Part shown: positions 22,650 to 33,927 of the stretch, piece after piece
Numbering within the stretch: the stretch's first letter is position 1
Layout: the number at the start of each line of letters is the position of its first letter
Made by a program: the position numbers and the translations under genes
Notes under the pieces: model-generated
The model's database searches: none
Told to the model about the DNA's origin: nothing
What the model saw: only the letters and a program-made list of their open reading frames with translations
Source of the DNA: Amylostereum areolatum
Lineage: Eukaryota; Basidiomycota; Agaricomycetes; Russulales; Stereaceae
Assembly (NCBI GenBank): GCA_012932865.1
Contig: SAXG01000007.1
Coordinates: 434,001 to 498,000, forward strand
Length of the DNA stretch: 64,000 bases
Direction of reading: 5' to 3'

Positions 22650-23757
22650 ATGACAACTCTCACTGGCAAGCCCGTGCCTGCTGACTCCTATAAATCCCCT
22701 GCAATCAGCAAGAAGGCGCGAGACGATTCTCCTGTGAAATCTGACAGTACCTCCCCGGAGACACTCTCCCTGTCCGTTCTGACATGGATAGGAAGCCCAG
22801 GACTTTCAATGCGGACAGAGAGGCCTTAGATGGATATGTTGGGGAGTATAGGAGTGCCCATACACCTGACTGGTTGCTGGACGGGTGGGATGAAGGACGC
22901 CAAGCCTTTCAATATTCCCCCTCTCCCAATGCACCCCTTCCCAGTTTTCCATACTCCCGAGAAGCGTTCACGGACACGGCAGGCAGCAGCATCACATACT
23001 ATGGGGGGATCATCTGCCACGAGATGTCCCCCGTTGCGCGCATCGGGCTACCTGGAGGACGGCCTCTGGACCGAGACGTACAGAAAACCATGGGTAGAAG
23101 GCGAGTCCGAAGGAGAACCTGTTCAAAACGAATTTGACGACTACCCGCAGGAAGCCGAGGTACGCAGCCGAACACTTTCGTGTGGCCCATGTACTCACGG
23201 CTCAGTGCAGGTCCACCCAGGCCCACCATTCCTATTCTACGAATGCGATTTCCCAGATCCCGATGAGACTCCCCATCGCTTCTTCAGAGACGACACAGTC
23301 CTCATAATAGACCAACCCGACTTGCCTGGTCAGGTTGAGGGGGGCGCAGATACGGTCGAGGGGGAAGGACCGGATTCTTCACGTGGCGTAGGATGGCGAG
23401 GTCCATGGATTGATGAATTGATCCACCTGAATGAGGGCGGCGCTCCTTTGGGCGAACGAACCAATACTTACGAGGACCAGAGGGAATTATGGGCGATGGT
23501 CGTGAACCTCAGGGTCAGTTCTCCTGTGGTTCGCTCGGTGTCTGTCTGGACGGGGAACTAATCCAAAAGCATGCGATTAGGTCGTTGAAATCTACGAAAC
23601 GGAGTTCTTTGAAGACACGGACGGTCACGACCAGGAACTCATGGGTACCAACGCACTTCGCAAGTACGACGTGGAGGCCACTATCCATGAGATATACGTG
23701 AAGCCCGAATGGGCTCATCGGAATGACGTCCCAGAGGATGTCGAGACCGAGGCATGA
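22650..23757 (+). CDS. Hypothetical protein, frame disrupted near the 5' end
   Basis: I do not recognise a domain. The 3' part is coherent: SGYLEDGLWTETYRKPW, an intron at about 23158-23210, PGPPFLFYECDFPDPDETPH, WRGPWIDELIHLNEGGAPLG, a second intron at about 23514-23580, and a last exon reading ALRKYDVEATIHEIYVKPEW before the stop at 23755-23757. The 5' part is in a different frame (HTPDWLLDGWDEGRQAF, FPYSREAFTDTAGSS, YYGGIICHEM), and an even earlier segment starting MTTLTGKPVPADSYK at 22650 is back in the first frame. One-base shifts near a CCCC run at about 22754 and a CCCCC run at about 23027 would join them. Acidic, no signal or membrane segment. Confidence 0.55.
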
Positions 23758-24450
23758 AGAAGTGGTATCAATTGTATTCGCACGCTTAGTCCGCATTCAT
23801 GGTGAAGTTGGTTGGTTCTGCATGTGCATCTTAGTCTCTCCGGCTTTCCATTACCTAGTGAAGATCCGACTTGTCGACACGCCGCTAGTAGAGTCCAAGG
23901 TTTATTTTGGCGGGTCTTCTAGATACATATACTCAGTCGATCCGTGAAACTAAAAGTAGCTCGGGGTCTGACGTTTATGTACTTACTATGCATTCCGCTG
24001 ACCCGCCGAAGGAACTTAATAGGTCGCCGGTGGAGCAGGGACTTCAGGAAACAGGGTATTGAACCCTATTGAACCTGTCAGACCCAATATTCGCTACTAC
24101 AGTACTGTCGAGATTTCGCGACCGCCGTTTTCGATCTACTGCAGTGAATGATTCAGATTCAAGCCGCCTGGTGAAGAGACTGTGAATGTGACCCGTCGGG
24201 ATCAACGCGTGACCGGGCGCGTCGAGTGCTTGCCGACTCCACGCCGACGTCAACCGTGACGACTGCGGATTGGCCGGACATCAACGCATCAAGCCCGGTC
24301 ACGGCGGGGTATTTCAGGGTATTTCAGTGCTGTGTTCATTTGATAGTCAGTCGTTTCCGTCATCATGCAAGAACGCTTCCTCCCCCGCAGCCTTCTCACT
24401 TTTCTCCTCGACCACCACCATCTCCCGGACCTGCGCGCGAGTCGTGCCAG
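23758..24450. other. Intergenic region
   Basis: No gene supported. Includes the promoter of the first mannosyltransferase-like gene. Confidence 0.45.
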
Positions 24451-26003
24451 ATGATCAAGCTCGCCCGACATGTCTACAAGAGACTGACCACCGCCACTGC
24501 CGTCGGCGTCGTGCCCACCGTGCACCCCTACACCCTCTTTGTCGGCATCTTTCTCTCCGTGCTTTCTATCACCTATTATCTCTTCCTCTTCGGCTCCCCA
24601 GTGGGCACTCTGCGTTTCGCGCCTGCAACCTTCTCTGACGTGACCGCCGCGTTCCAACACCAAGCGTACGCGATCTCGCGGAGTCGACGACCATATTGCC
24701 CTGCACAGTCTTGGCATCCGGAACGCTACGGGCAACTTACCAACACCTCGAACGTGTTCATCGCGATCAACTTTTACAACAGCGTGGACGTGCTGCCGAC
24801 ATTCTTTCAAGAACTTCCAGTGCTCCTCTCGCACATTGGTCCCGAGAGGGTGTACGTCTCCGTATACGAGAATAGCAGCAAGGATCGCACGCCAGAGATG
24901 CTCCATCTACGTGAGTGCTTGCTTCCTCCAGCTTGCTCGTGGGTGTGGAGAATACCAAGGCGGCAAGGGGAAACGACGGAAAACTTATGCACTTATCCCA
25001 CAGTGGAGAGCATGCTCACGGCGCTTGGAACCCCTCACAGGGTTATCACCGGCGACGGCGGCCAAATATCTCATCATACACCAGGACAACGCATCAGCAT
25101 CCTCGCCGGTGTGCGTAATAAGGCCATCGAACCACTCTACACCGGCGAGGCTGCGCTTTCCATGCCCGGCCAAAAATTCGACGAGATGTTGTTCATGAAC
25201 GACATCGTGTTCTGCGCCGCGGATATGCTCGAGCTCTTGCATGAAAAGCGCGCATACGGCGCTAACCAAGCATGCACCGTCGACTACAACGAGCCGATCA
25301 TTTACGACCGTTGGGTCCTCCGGTCCATCGGTGGACGGTACGTAGCACCACCTTCCTGTAGACCTTGCGATGTCACTCAACCTTTGCTTTTAGAACGTTT
25401 TATCGCTTCGAGGACCTTATGCGCTACGATAAATTTTTCCTGCCGTTCTGGCGGTCTTGGCTAGCCCCAGTCCTCCCGCTCGACCCTCCCAGTCGAACGC
25501 GCTTCCAGGCAAACGTACCCCTGCAGGTTTTTTCTTGCTGGAACGGCGCTGTCGCATTCGACGCAGACGCGTTTCAAATGCCCGATGGCATTCGATTTCG
25601 AGTCTCGCACGGCGACCTCGGTGACGATGGCCTGCCGAAGCCGGTCTCCGATAAGGCGAGCGAGTGTTTCCTCGTCAACGTTGATATGTGGAGGCGGGGA
25701 CAGGGTAAAATCGCAATGGTTCCAAAGGCTAGGTACGTGGCCTTCTCACAGGAATAGCGCGCTCGATTGACGACCAGTCCGTGCAGCGTCGCTTACAACG
25801 TTGCGAACTACGACTCTTATCGGAAGGATTGGATGAATCCGCCTCCGGCACACATACCAATACAGTGGGTACGCGAACCGCCAGCGGAGGTCGCGATGCA
25901 AGACTTTGCAGTCTGGAACGTACCTGAGGTGAGCGTATACCTTCCTCGTGCATATATCGTTCTAACATAATTTCAGCGATGGGCACCATGGGACGAGCAG
26001 TAG
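24451..26003 (+). CDS. CMT1/CAP59-family glycosyltransferase, copy A
   Basis: Likely Golgi type II membrane protein of the cryptococcal mannosyltransferase family (PF11735), whose founding member CMT1 is an alpha-1,3-mannosyltransferase. The start chosen is MIKLARHVYKRL at 24451, directly before a single transmembrane anchor (YTLFVGIFLSVLSITYYLFL). The lumenal domain follows: NVFIAINFYNSVDVLPTFFQ, VYVSVYENSSKDRTPEMLH, ISILAGVRNKAIEPL, DEMLFMNDIVFCAADMLELL, then after an intron FQANVPLQVFSCWNGAVAFD and SDKASECFLVNVDMW, ending RWAPWDEQ at 26001-26003. The FMND and CWNG blocks are family hallmarks. Four introns. The donor and acceptor sugars in this fungus are unknown. Confidence 0.88.
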
Positions 26004-26353
26004 AGCCGTCGTGCCGCTGTACGCATTACTGTACTTATCACTAATACGCACCGCCTCCAATATTTTGTACACGTACACTACCTACACACACAGGAACCTC
26101 ATCCACACGGACATAGCTGCGCATTGTAATCTCGCATATGGATGGATGTAAAACCTATTTAACCGACACAAGTCAACTAGAGACATTGAGAAATTTTCGT
26201 AAGAAACATCCGTAGTATGAATGTATGCAGCCACCATGACGAGCGTGACGTCGGCGCCTCCAGCTCCATTATCCTGGTATTGTTCCACCACCATCCTGCC
26301 TTATCGGTCTTTCCTGACGGTCGTCGTCCCCGTCGTGCTCGACGTTCGTTGCA
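26004..26353. other. Short intergenic region between the two mannosyltransferase-like genes
   Basis: About 350 bp; holds the terminator of copy A and the promoter of copy B. No further gene. Confidence 0.5.
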
Positions 26354-27860
26354 ATGCTGCTCCCGACGATGAGAAGCGAGTGGCCGCGCCGGACGCCGTT
26401 CCGCAAGTCCAGCTTCCGTCTTCTCTCCCGCTCGCAACTCCTCCTCGGTACATTCATCTGCATTCTCTTCACCCTAGGGTACTACTCCTTCTCCTACGCA
26501 TACCTCCTCGCCACCGCAGGCAACTCCGCCTTCTTTCTCCCCCATCATGTCACGACCATCCAGACCGACGCATACACGCTCGCTCCGAACCACCGGCCGG
26601 TGTGCCCGAGGCAGTCCTGGCAGCATACTCGTTACGCGCGCCTGTCGGAAAATCACTCCATCTACCTCGCGGCGAACTTTTACAACAACGAGGACGTGCT
26701 CCCTACGTTCTTTCAAGAGCTTCCGATCTTACTGCACCACCTGGGTCCGAAGCATGTGTACGTCTCGATCTACGAGAATGGGAGCACAGACAAGACGGGG
26801 TCGTTGCTCATCCTTTGTGAGTGCTCGTTCATCATTCATTGTCGGACGATACCTGACAGCTTCCAGTGGATGACCTGCTCACTAGGATGGGTACACCCCA
26901 CACGATTGTGACAAGCGAAGACGGCGAAATCTCTCGCGACCACCCAGATCACCGCATTGCTATACTAGCCGGTGTCCGTAACAAGGCGCTCGAACCCCTC
27001 ATGTCCGGCGAGGCTGCACGCGCCATGCATGGCAAAACCTTCGATCAAGTTCTCTTCATGAACGATATCTTCCACTGCGCGACGGATGTCCTCGAGGTGC
27101 TTTATCAGAAGGACTTGCAGGGCGCAAACCAGGCTTGTGCGACGGATTGGGGGGACCCGGTCGTATACGACCGCTGGGTGATGCGGGCTATCAGTGGGAG
27201 GTGCGTTCTCAGTTCTCCATACACATTCATCTCATTGACCATGCACAACAGACCATTCTACGACTACGAGGATCTCATCGAATTTTTCAATGGAGATCGA
27301 AAGCCCAAGGTCACGCCGACTGTTCTCCCTCACGACCCTGTGGACGCGGGGCGCTTCAACGCACATCTCCCCCTTCAAGTCTTCTCCTGCTGGAACGGAG
27401 CGACGGTGTTCGATGCGTCGGCCTTTGAGCCGCCCGACCCGATTCGCTTCCGCGTATCCAAGAATGACCTGGACCAGCACGGTACACCGAAAAATGTCAC
27501 GAACAAGGCGAGCGAATGCTTCCTGCCGAGCGTGGACATGTGGAAAAAGGCCATGGGCAAGATCCTGCTGGTCACAAAGGCGAGGTACGCTTTGTTCGCA
27601 TGTCAGGCGGCGACGACGTTTGTTCTGACCGGTGCATGGGTAGTGTCGCGTATGAATACGATCGATACAACAAATACCGAAAAGACACGCTACCTCCCAA
27701 CACCGAAAGCGAACGCGTGAATTGGCTGTTGACCCCTCCGCTGCGAGTGGCCATGCAGGACAACGCCGCCTGGTATCTCCCAGAGGTATGCACTGACCGC
27801 CACCGTCGGTCTTGTCGTTACTGACTATGTTAGCGCTGGGCTCCTTGGGACGAGCAATGA
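26354..27860 (+). CDS. CMT1/CAP59-family glycosyltransferase, copy B
   Basis: Direct tandem paralogue of the gene before it, with the same architecture and intron positions. It starts MLLPTMRSEWPRRTPFRK, has one membrane anchor (LLLGTFICILFTLGYYSFSY), then SIYLAANFYNNEDVLPTFFQ, VYVSIYENGSTDKTGSLL, IAILAGVRNKALEPL, DQVLFMNDIFHCATDVLEVL, LPLQVFSCWNGATVFD and NKASECFLPSVDMWKK. The C-terminus RWAPWDEQ is identical to that of copy A, with the stop at 27858-27860. Four short introns. Both copies keep all family blocks, so both are probably active. Divergence is spread over the whole length, indicating an old duplication. Substrates are not predictable. Confidence 0.88.
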
Positions 27861-28301
27861 TTGCCGTTTTCTTTGGATATCGTGACCACGGCGGATTCCA
27901 GGAACTCCGTCTGCTTCGCCTGACAAACACGTATACAGGCTATCGCCCCATGCCTATGTGAAACCGCTCATAGTGTCTTACCCAAGACAGCTGGCTAAGA
28001 TGGGAGCATGCACGCTACCATATGAATGCACGGACCTTGATGAACTTTCCACGGGTCCTCCCTACGGTATTCATGGCCCTTATCTTCGCTGTGCTCACAG
28101 TACTACGACTACAAACTCTAGACGCATATGCTACTGTATTGTTCTAATATACGTATTTGTGGAAACTCCCCCTTGAAATTCTCCTATGCACAGCAATTAC
28201 ATAACGAACGAGGCCGTAGGCAAACAAGGTCAAATAGCGCTGCGACTTTGAACCATCGATGAGCGTAAGCGTAAGATGTGAACGACGCCACGTAGGCATG
28301 T
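27861..28301. other. Intergenic region between convergent genes
   Basis: 3' flanks of the glycosyltransferase (+) and the DUF6535 gene (-). No gene seen. Confidence 0.5.
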
Positions 28302-30507
28302 TTATACTCTAAGTGCATCGGTGCGTATAGTACCATTGGAGCCGAGCGGGGCCGGCGGTCTGGCATGACTTGGACTGGGCTCAGCGACGACAAGGGCAGA
28401 CCCACTGGCAGGCGATTGAAGGGGAGGCTTCTGGGTCATAATTCTAGTATGAAGGGGCCGCAAGACTCTATCCACCGAATCTATAGCCTCAAGAGCGGGT
28501 CCAAACGGATGAGCACAACATTTTGTGACGGTACTGAGGCCCTGACCGTCTCCGAGCGACAACGGTGAAGACAGTGAGCTTTTCTCAGAGGAGCGTTGTA
28601 GGACATCCCACATTTCCAAGAACTCCTCGCGCTCCTTTTCACTTGGGTCTGACCAGTTCTCGAAGTTTGTCGTCAACAATGTCAAAGTTCGGTTGACAAC
28701 ACGTGCGTGTGTGGGCCAGTCGAAAAGTTTCGAGGGTGTCCGTGGCGATACAATGGGGGAGAGGAGGTCGGTGACAATGGATAACTTGGTATTATTATCT
28801 TGGTGTTCGACGCCGGTTGAAGACGTTGGAGACGTTGGAGATACTGGTGTGTGGAGATCTGTCTGATTGCGACGGTTCACATCTTGCTCCCATGCTTGCG
28901 CAAGAGCCTCCATGCAATGCGCGGCGATGGAAAGCATGGGATCCTCTACTTGATCGCGAATGTCTTTCAGAACGCGGGTCGTCTCTTCCTCGAGGTGCTT
29001 CGGCCGAAGCACTTCCACAGCCTTTTCGTCCTCGGCACTATGCGAATGAAGAAGGTGCCACATTACGCGCAAGCACGTCGTCGAGCGACGTATACGCGTG
29101 TGCTCCGACAGCCCGCCCGAATTTCCACAGGTGCCCAAGAGATGCCAGATCTTCGTCACTAGCTGTGCGTTCGACGTGACGTACTTCAGAGTCGATTCTT
29201 GCACCGTTTCCTGCGACGGAGCGGCATTGGATTTAACAAGCGGGACGAGGCCCTCGAGGAACTTCTCCCAGTCGCTGTCGTCGTCCATGTGGTTGAACAG
29301 CCATTCGAAGGCTTTGTTGGTCACGGGCGCTTTGCGTGCTACTTCTAGGACGCGCATGGTGAGGGTAACAGGGAATGTGGCGATGCCTCCGATAAGTCTA
29401 GATGGGCTTTGCGCTTCAGCGTCACGGTCTGTGGTCGCGTTCCGCGGTGCAGACGAGAAGCAGCAGGTAAAGTTGGTGAGGATGGCCGCGAGTTTCTTTT
29501 GGAGATGCCAAAACACTGTGGTCATTGGAGTGTGGTATAAGACTCCTGGTGAATCCGGTAGTAGAATGGGCTTGAACGTCCGCTCGGCATACGCGACGAC
29601 GAGGACCAGGGTATACACCAACACCGCGACCATGACTGTTCCATTGATGGCAGAAAGAAATATAACGAGGCCGGTGAGGAATAGAAAGACGGAGACGTGA
29701 AGGATGAAGGGTATCGTGTTCAGGGCACTGGACACCATGGATCCATCCACGCATTCGGCCACATAGAAGCGAATACGAGCGCGGATACAGGCGTTGGATG
29801 AGGGATGATGTGCCATCTGCTCGTATCTCCTGGCCCACTGCCTGATTAAGGTTGCAGCCAACGCGCACTTGATATTCAACACGAGGCTGATGAACCATAG
29901 CGCGTTCACCCACACCGCTGTCCTCGGAGCTTTGAAATCGGACTGTATGGCGGGGTTCTTAGCGCCGGGTGGAAGAGTAAAATTGGTCGAGCCACTCGCT
30001 GCAGCGAGCTGATGGGAAATCTGCGACAGAAGGGCTACGGTTTGACTCCCGGAGTCGGGCTGGAGTTGTTGGTAGCTCTCGGCCAAGAACGTCGCGATCG
30101 TTGCGGAGAAAAGTCCAGTCTGTTATCGTCATAATAAAGGGCCGTGTCAGTATACGCCTAAGGGGCACAATACGAAGCGAACGCACAAAGATTAGAACGC
30201 CCTCCATGTCATCCCTCCAACTTCCCGTCATTTCATCGTCGTATTTGTTGGCCTTGTTTACGTACATTGTCCAGAGTTTGTTCGACGGGTGGTGATAACC
30301 TGGAGCGTAAACATGAATTTTAAATCCGGACCTACGGTGGCTGGCAGATTGCACTCACTTTCGGGACCATCCAATGCATCTGGAAAACTGCTGGTTAGAT
30401 GATAACTCGACGGTGATAGCGCCACACTTACGACCATATTGATCTTGATGTATCGGCGCGCTGGATTCGCCGGTGGGAGCATAAGGGGGACTTGGATCCT
30501 GCGACAT
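28302..30507 (-). CDS. DUF6535 domain membrane protein
   Basis: A basidiomycete-specific membrane protein family of unknown function. It starts MSQDPSPPYAPTGESS at 30507; small 5' exons lead into WTMYVNKANKYDDEMTGSW and DDMEGVLIFV, then after an intron TGLFSATIATFLAESYQQLQ. The large last exon has the DUF6535 core: AVWVNALWFISLVLNIKCAL, LIRQWARRYEQMAHH and then two membrane helices (IPFILHVSVFLFLTGLVIFL and VMVAVLVYTLVLVVAYAE). A long cytosolic C-terminal region of over 300 residues follows, helical and with no named motif, ending NGTIRTDALRV at 28302. These families are often large and located in variable regions of mushroom genomes. Three or four introns, all at the 5' end. Confidence 0.85.
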
Positions 30508-31188
30508 GACTAACTTTAACCTCGCTCTCGAGAAGTAGTAGATATCGGATGGGGAGTCAGAGAACAGAGGACCCAACGAAAGGCGAGATAAACGTTCAGG
30601 GCGACTTGGGTTATCTTATGCTTCTTGTGCCAGAAAGGATGCGTTATGTGGAACGGATAGAATTGAACATGAGGTAATGAGTCTGGAGAGTGGAGCTTTC
30701 GGAATGTTCGTTATCCTGGCACCCGAACAACGCTACATCCTCCGTGAGCGCGTGAGCACTCGAGGACAAACAAGGAGATGGACCTCCCACGAACCGTGAT
30801 AAGTGCTTCATTTGAACGTCTAATAATGCATATCGATGTGGAGTTGATCGTTGTGGTCGGAATTAGGGCGGAGCGCGGGACCCTTTTAGCAAGACCGTTA
30901 CTGCACGAATGAGAACTTGACGAACCTGTGTGATTTGGCACAGTATATTGACCATGCAGTACATATTCAAAGCATCTGTGGACAATTTGCGTGTGCAGTC
31001 GTTTGGATACGACCAACCTGCGGGTTCGCATTCGCCATGTCGCTGCCAAGTCTGCGATGGCGTTCTCAAAGAGTCAAATGAGCCCAAGTATCAGTCGTAT
31101 GGATCATACAGATAAATTAGACAGAGAGAGTTTATTTAACGTCACCGCCTCTACCTGTACTACACAGCACAGGGTACTTTACATAACC
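30508..31188. other. Intergenic region
   Basis: No gene supported in about 680 bp; only short overlapping open frames. Confidence 0.5.
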
Positions 31189-32853
31189 TTACCCCCAAAG
31201 CCTTAGCTGACTGGTCGGTATATCATCGACAATGCGGTGCCCCTTGACGGGGAGGGTCTCTAGGACCTTGTTGATCTCGGAAAGGTCCTCTGAAGACAGA
31301 ACGATGTCTCCGCCCAGTATGTTCTCCAACGTGCGCTTGTAATTTCTGCAACAAAGGCATGTTAGCTGTACCGGTGATGGTGTCAGTGCTTCAAATGACG
31401 CACGACGAGCCAGGAATTGAAATGACATGCGGTCCGAGCGAAGAGACCCAGGCGAGACACAGCTGCCCTGTCATGATACCCTTCTTTGCGGCGATTGACG
31501 TCAGGGCTGCCACTGAAGCGGAGTTGTGCTCGAAGTTCTGTGTCACACTCTTAGGTATGTACGCCGTTCACTGAAAACTAGGATCCGAACCTCATCTTTG
31601 AACCTACTGAGATTGCGACGATAGTCGCCCTCTGTTTTGACCCACGTTGGTTATATCCGTCACACTAGGGAAGATAGTTCACATACCCTCAAGGTCCTCT
31701 GGTTTCATTTTCCCAGTAAGTAATCCTCTGCCAAGAGGTCTATAAATGAACATATGTTAGTCACGCTGCCGCGTCCATGGTGGATGCACCTACGAATATG
31801 CCACAACCGCGATGCCCAACTCCGCGCAGGCAGAGATTACTGTATGGCGCGCATTAGCAAAGAATGAGAAACCCTGAGTCATCTCTTACCATCCTTTGTT
31901 TCTTGAGTGTAGGACCAGGGACTTACTTCGATCTCGACCGCCGCAATCGGCACGACCTTGAACACGATACGATAAGCGGGTCGAAAATGCTTTGAGAGAC
32001 AGAGTGGATACATACCGCATTAGCTTCGCGAACCGTGGCCGCGCTGGCCTCAGACAGTCCTATGCAATCAAACTTGCCCTCCTTGATGAAACCTTCCAAC
32101 ACCTTCATCTGCTCCTCGAGAGGGTACGACCGATCTACCCGGGCGCATTGGAAGAGATCGATTTTCTTCGTCCCGCGCAGCTTTTCGACACAAAAGTCTA
32201 CGCTGCGCTTCAAGCCTTCAGGTCTATGGATGCAGTCCCATCAGTATTACAATATCCACTTGCAGACAAGACGAATCCGTACGAGACGTCCGGTTCTAAG
32301 GTATTGAACCTTGTCCCTCCCTGAAAGGTCGAGGTAGTCCATCAGTGATTGTATGTAAGACGAATGTGAGTATGACGCGGATGCAAAACTGACTTTGACG
32401 CTTAGAAATGCTTTCTCTGCGTACGATGGGTACTTCTCGAAGAACCGCGCGAGAAGCTCCAAGTTCCCACCGCCCAAGTCATAAGCATAGAACTGACCTA
32501 ATTTCACATTTTGGGAGTGAGTGCATGTGGGCCTTCGACGGGTAGGGAAACGCACCTGTGTTAAGGAACATCTTCGCATTCGGCGGGAGACTGTCCATTC
32601 CGGCTTTGATCGCGGCGAACGCCTCCTCATCGGGAACTGGAGTCTTCCTTAAGCTGAACCCAGATTCAGAACAAGATACGGGATCAGAAGGCGTACACGT
32701 ACTTCATTCCCATCAAGCCATGCTAACCCAGAGGTATCGTCAAGAAGGACGGTGCAGATAGATGTAGTAGAGTACGCACACCTGTCTTGAGTACAGCGAT
32801 GTCCTTCGCATTACCGCCGAGCTGGGACGTCTGTTCCGCTTTCACGGTTGCCA
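31189..32853 (-). CDS. Aldo/keto reductase, pyridoxal-reductase type
   Basis: NADPH-dependent aldo/keto reductase, closest in appearance to the fungal pyridoxal reductase group (AKR8, yeast Plr1), which reduces pyridoxal to pyridoxine in vitamin B6 metabolism. Start MATVKAEQTSQLGGNAKD at 32853. Exons read HGLMGMKKTPVPDEEAFAAI, GQFYAYDLGGGNLELLARFF, AFLSVK (family lysine), DLFQCARVDRSYPLEEQMK, FDCIGLSEASAATVREANA, VSPWSYTQETKD, LGRGLL, QLCLAWVSS and finally NYKRTLENILGGDIVLSSED, ending PTSQLRLWG at 31189. The barrel appears complete, with about nine introns including one very short exon near 32720. Substrate assignment within the family is an inference. Confidence 0.82.
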
Positions 32854-33927
32854 TGTTCGTGGAACAAAGAAATACGAGCTGTGGCAACGATGGCTCGAGG
32901 CTTATATACGGTTTGAGTCATTAGCTCACCGAACCCGTGACACGAGAATTTCGAGACGTCAATGAATGAGCACCGCTCGAGGTGGGTCTCTGTCCAGTTA
33001 TATAAGGAGGTGACCCCACAAGAAGCCAAAGTGACCCACACCAGCCATAGTAAGTGGACGCCGATGGATGGCGTCACCACGACAATCCAGAGCAAGAGGC
33101 AAGTTGACTGACCGTGTGCAATCATCCATGGACCTGCAATGCAGAAACTTCACGCCTTCCACAAGAATACTAAGTAGATTCAAGTACATGGACACGGTGA
33201 CATTTCACAACCCACCTGGAATATGATGGCACCAGAGTGTCCAGAATCTGGCGACCGTTCTCCCAAGGTGGCTGTACAACCTCTTCCACTCAGGCTCCAG
33301 GTCATTTCTTCGGGCTGGGATCCACAGGGAGCGCCGACGATCTAAGAAGCCGTTTGCAGTTGCAAGCGAAGATGGTTGTCGATAAGTAGTCGTGGTTCTG
33401 TACATAGTGGTTGGGTGTCGGTGAACCCGCGCCGGCAAGCGCCGGTTTTACATCGCACTCCTTCGCTCTTCCGGGACTCACCACTACGAAACAATCGAGG
33501 TTGACGGCAAGCGCGTTATCGACGAGGCTCACTGACATAGAGCATTCCTGTGTGCCACATACCACCAACGATGGCCCGAGTCCGCCTCTCTCTCTCATCG
33601 ACGCAGCACCATCAGCGGCAGGACAATTTGGATTGATTCTTCGATCAATGGCCTGATTCAAAGGTACGGGCGAAGACGAGCGCAGCTGGCGGGATCTGAA
33701 CGGGATGGCTCGGCAGCTCCACCGACCACGATGGCAAATAACGGCCATAAGCATAATTATACAAATGGCGGAGAGAACGAACCCCGCCTCTTCGTCTGCT
33801 CCTTCATATTGGCACGGCCCTCCCGCGACGACCGACGCGCATTTCTTCTCTTTTCTAAGCTCCCGCTGGTCCGGGACTTAGCTGGTTTACGATTCAAGTT
33901 ATGTTTTTACGAGTCGGGGAGTATTTC
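32854..33927. other. Intergenic region between divergent genes
   Basis: About 1.1 kb with no supported gene. The minus-strand open frame at 33302-33754 shows no domain. Confidence 0.45.
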
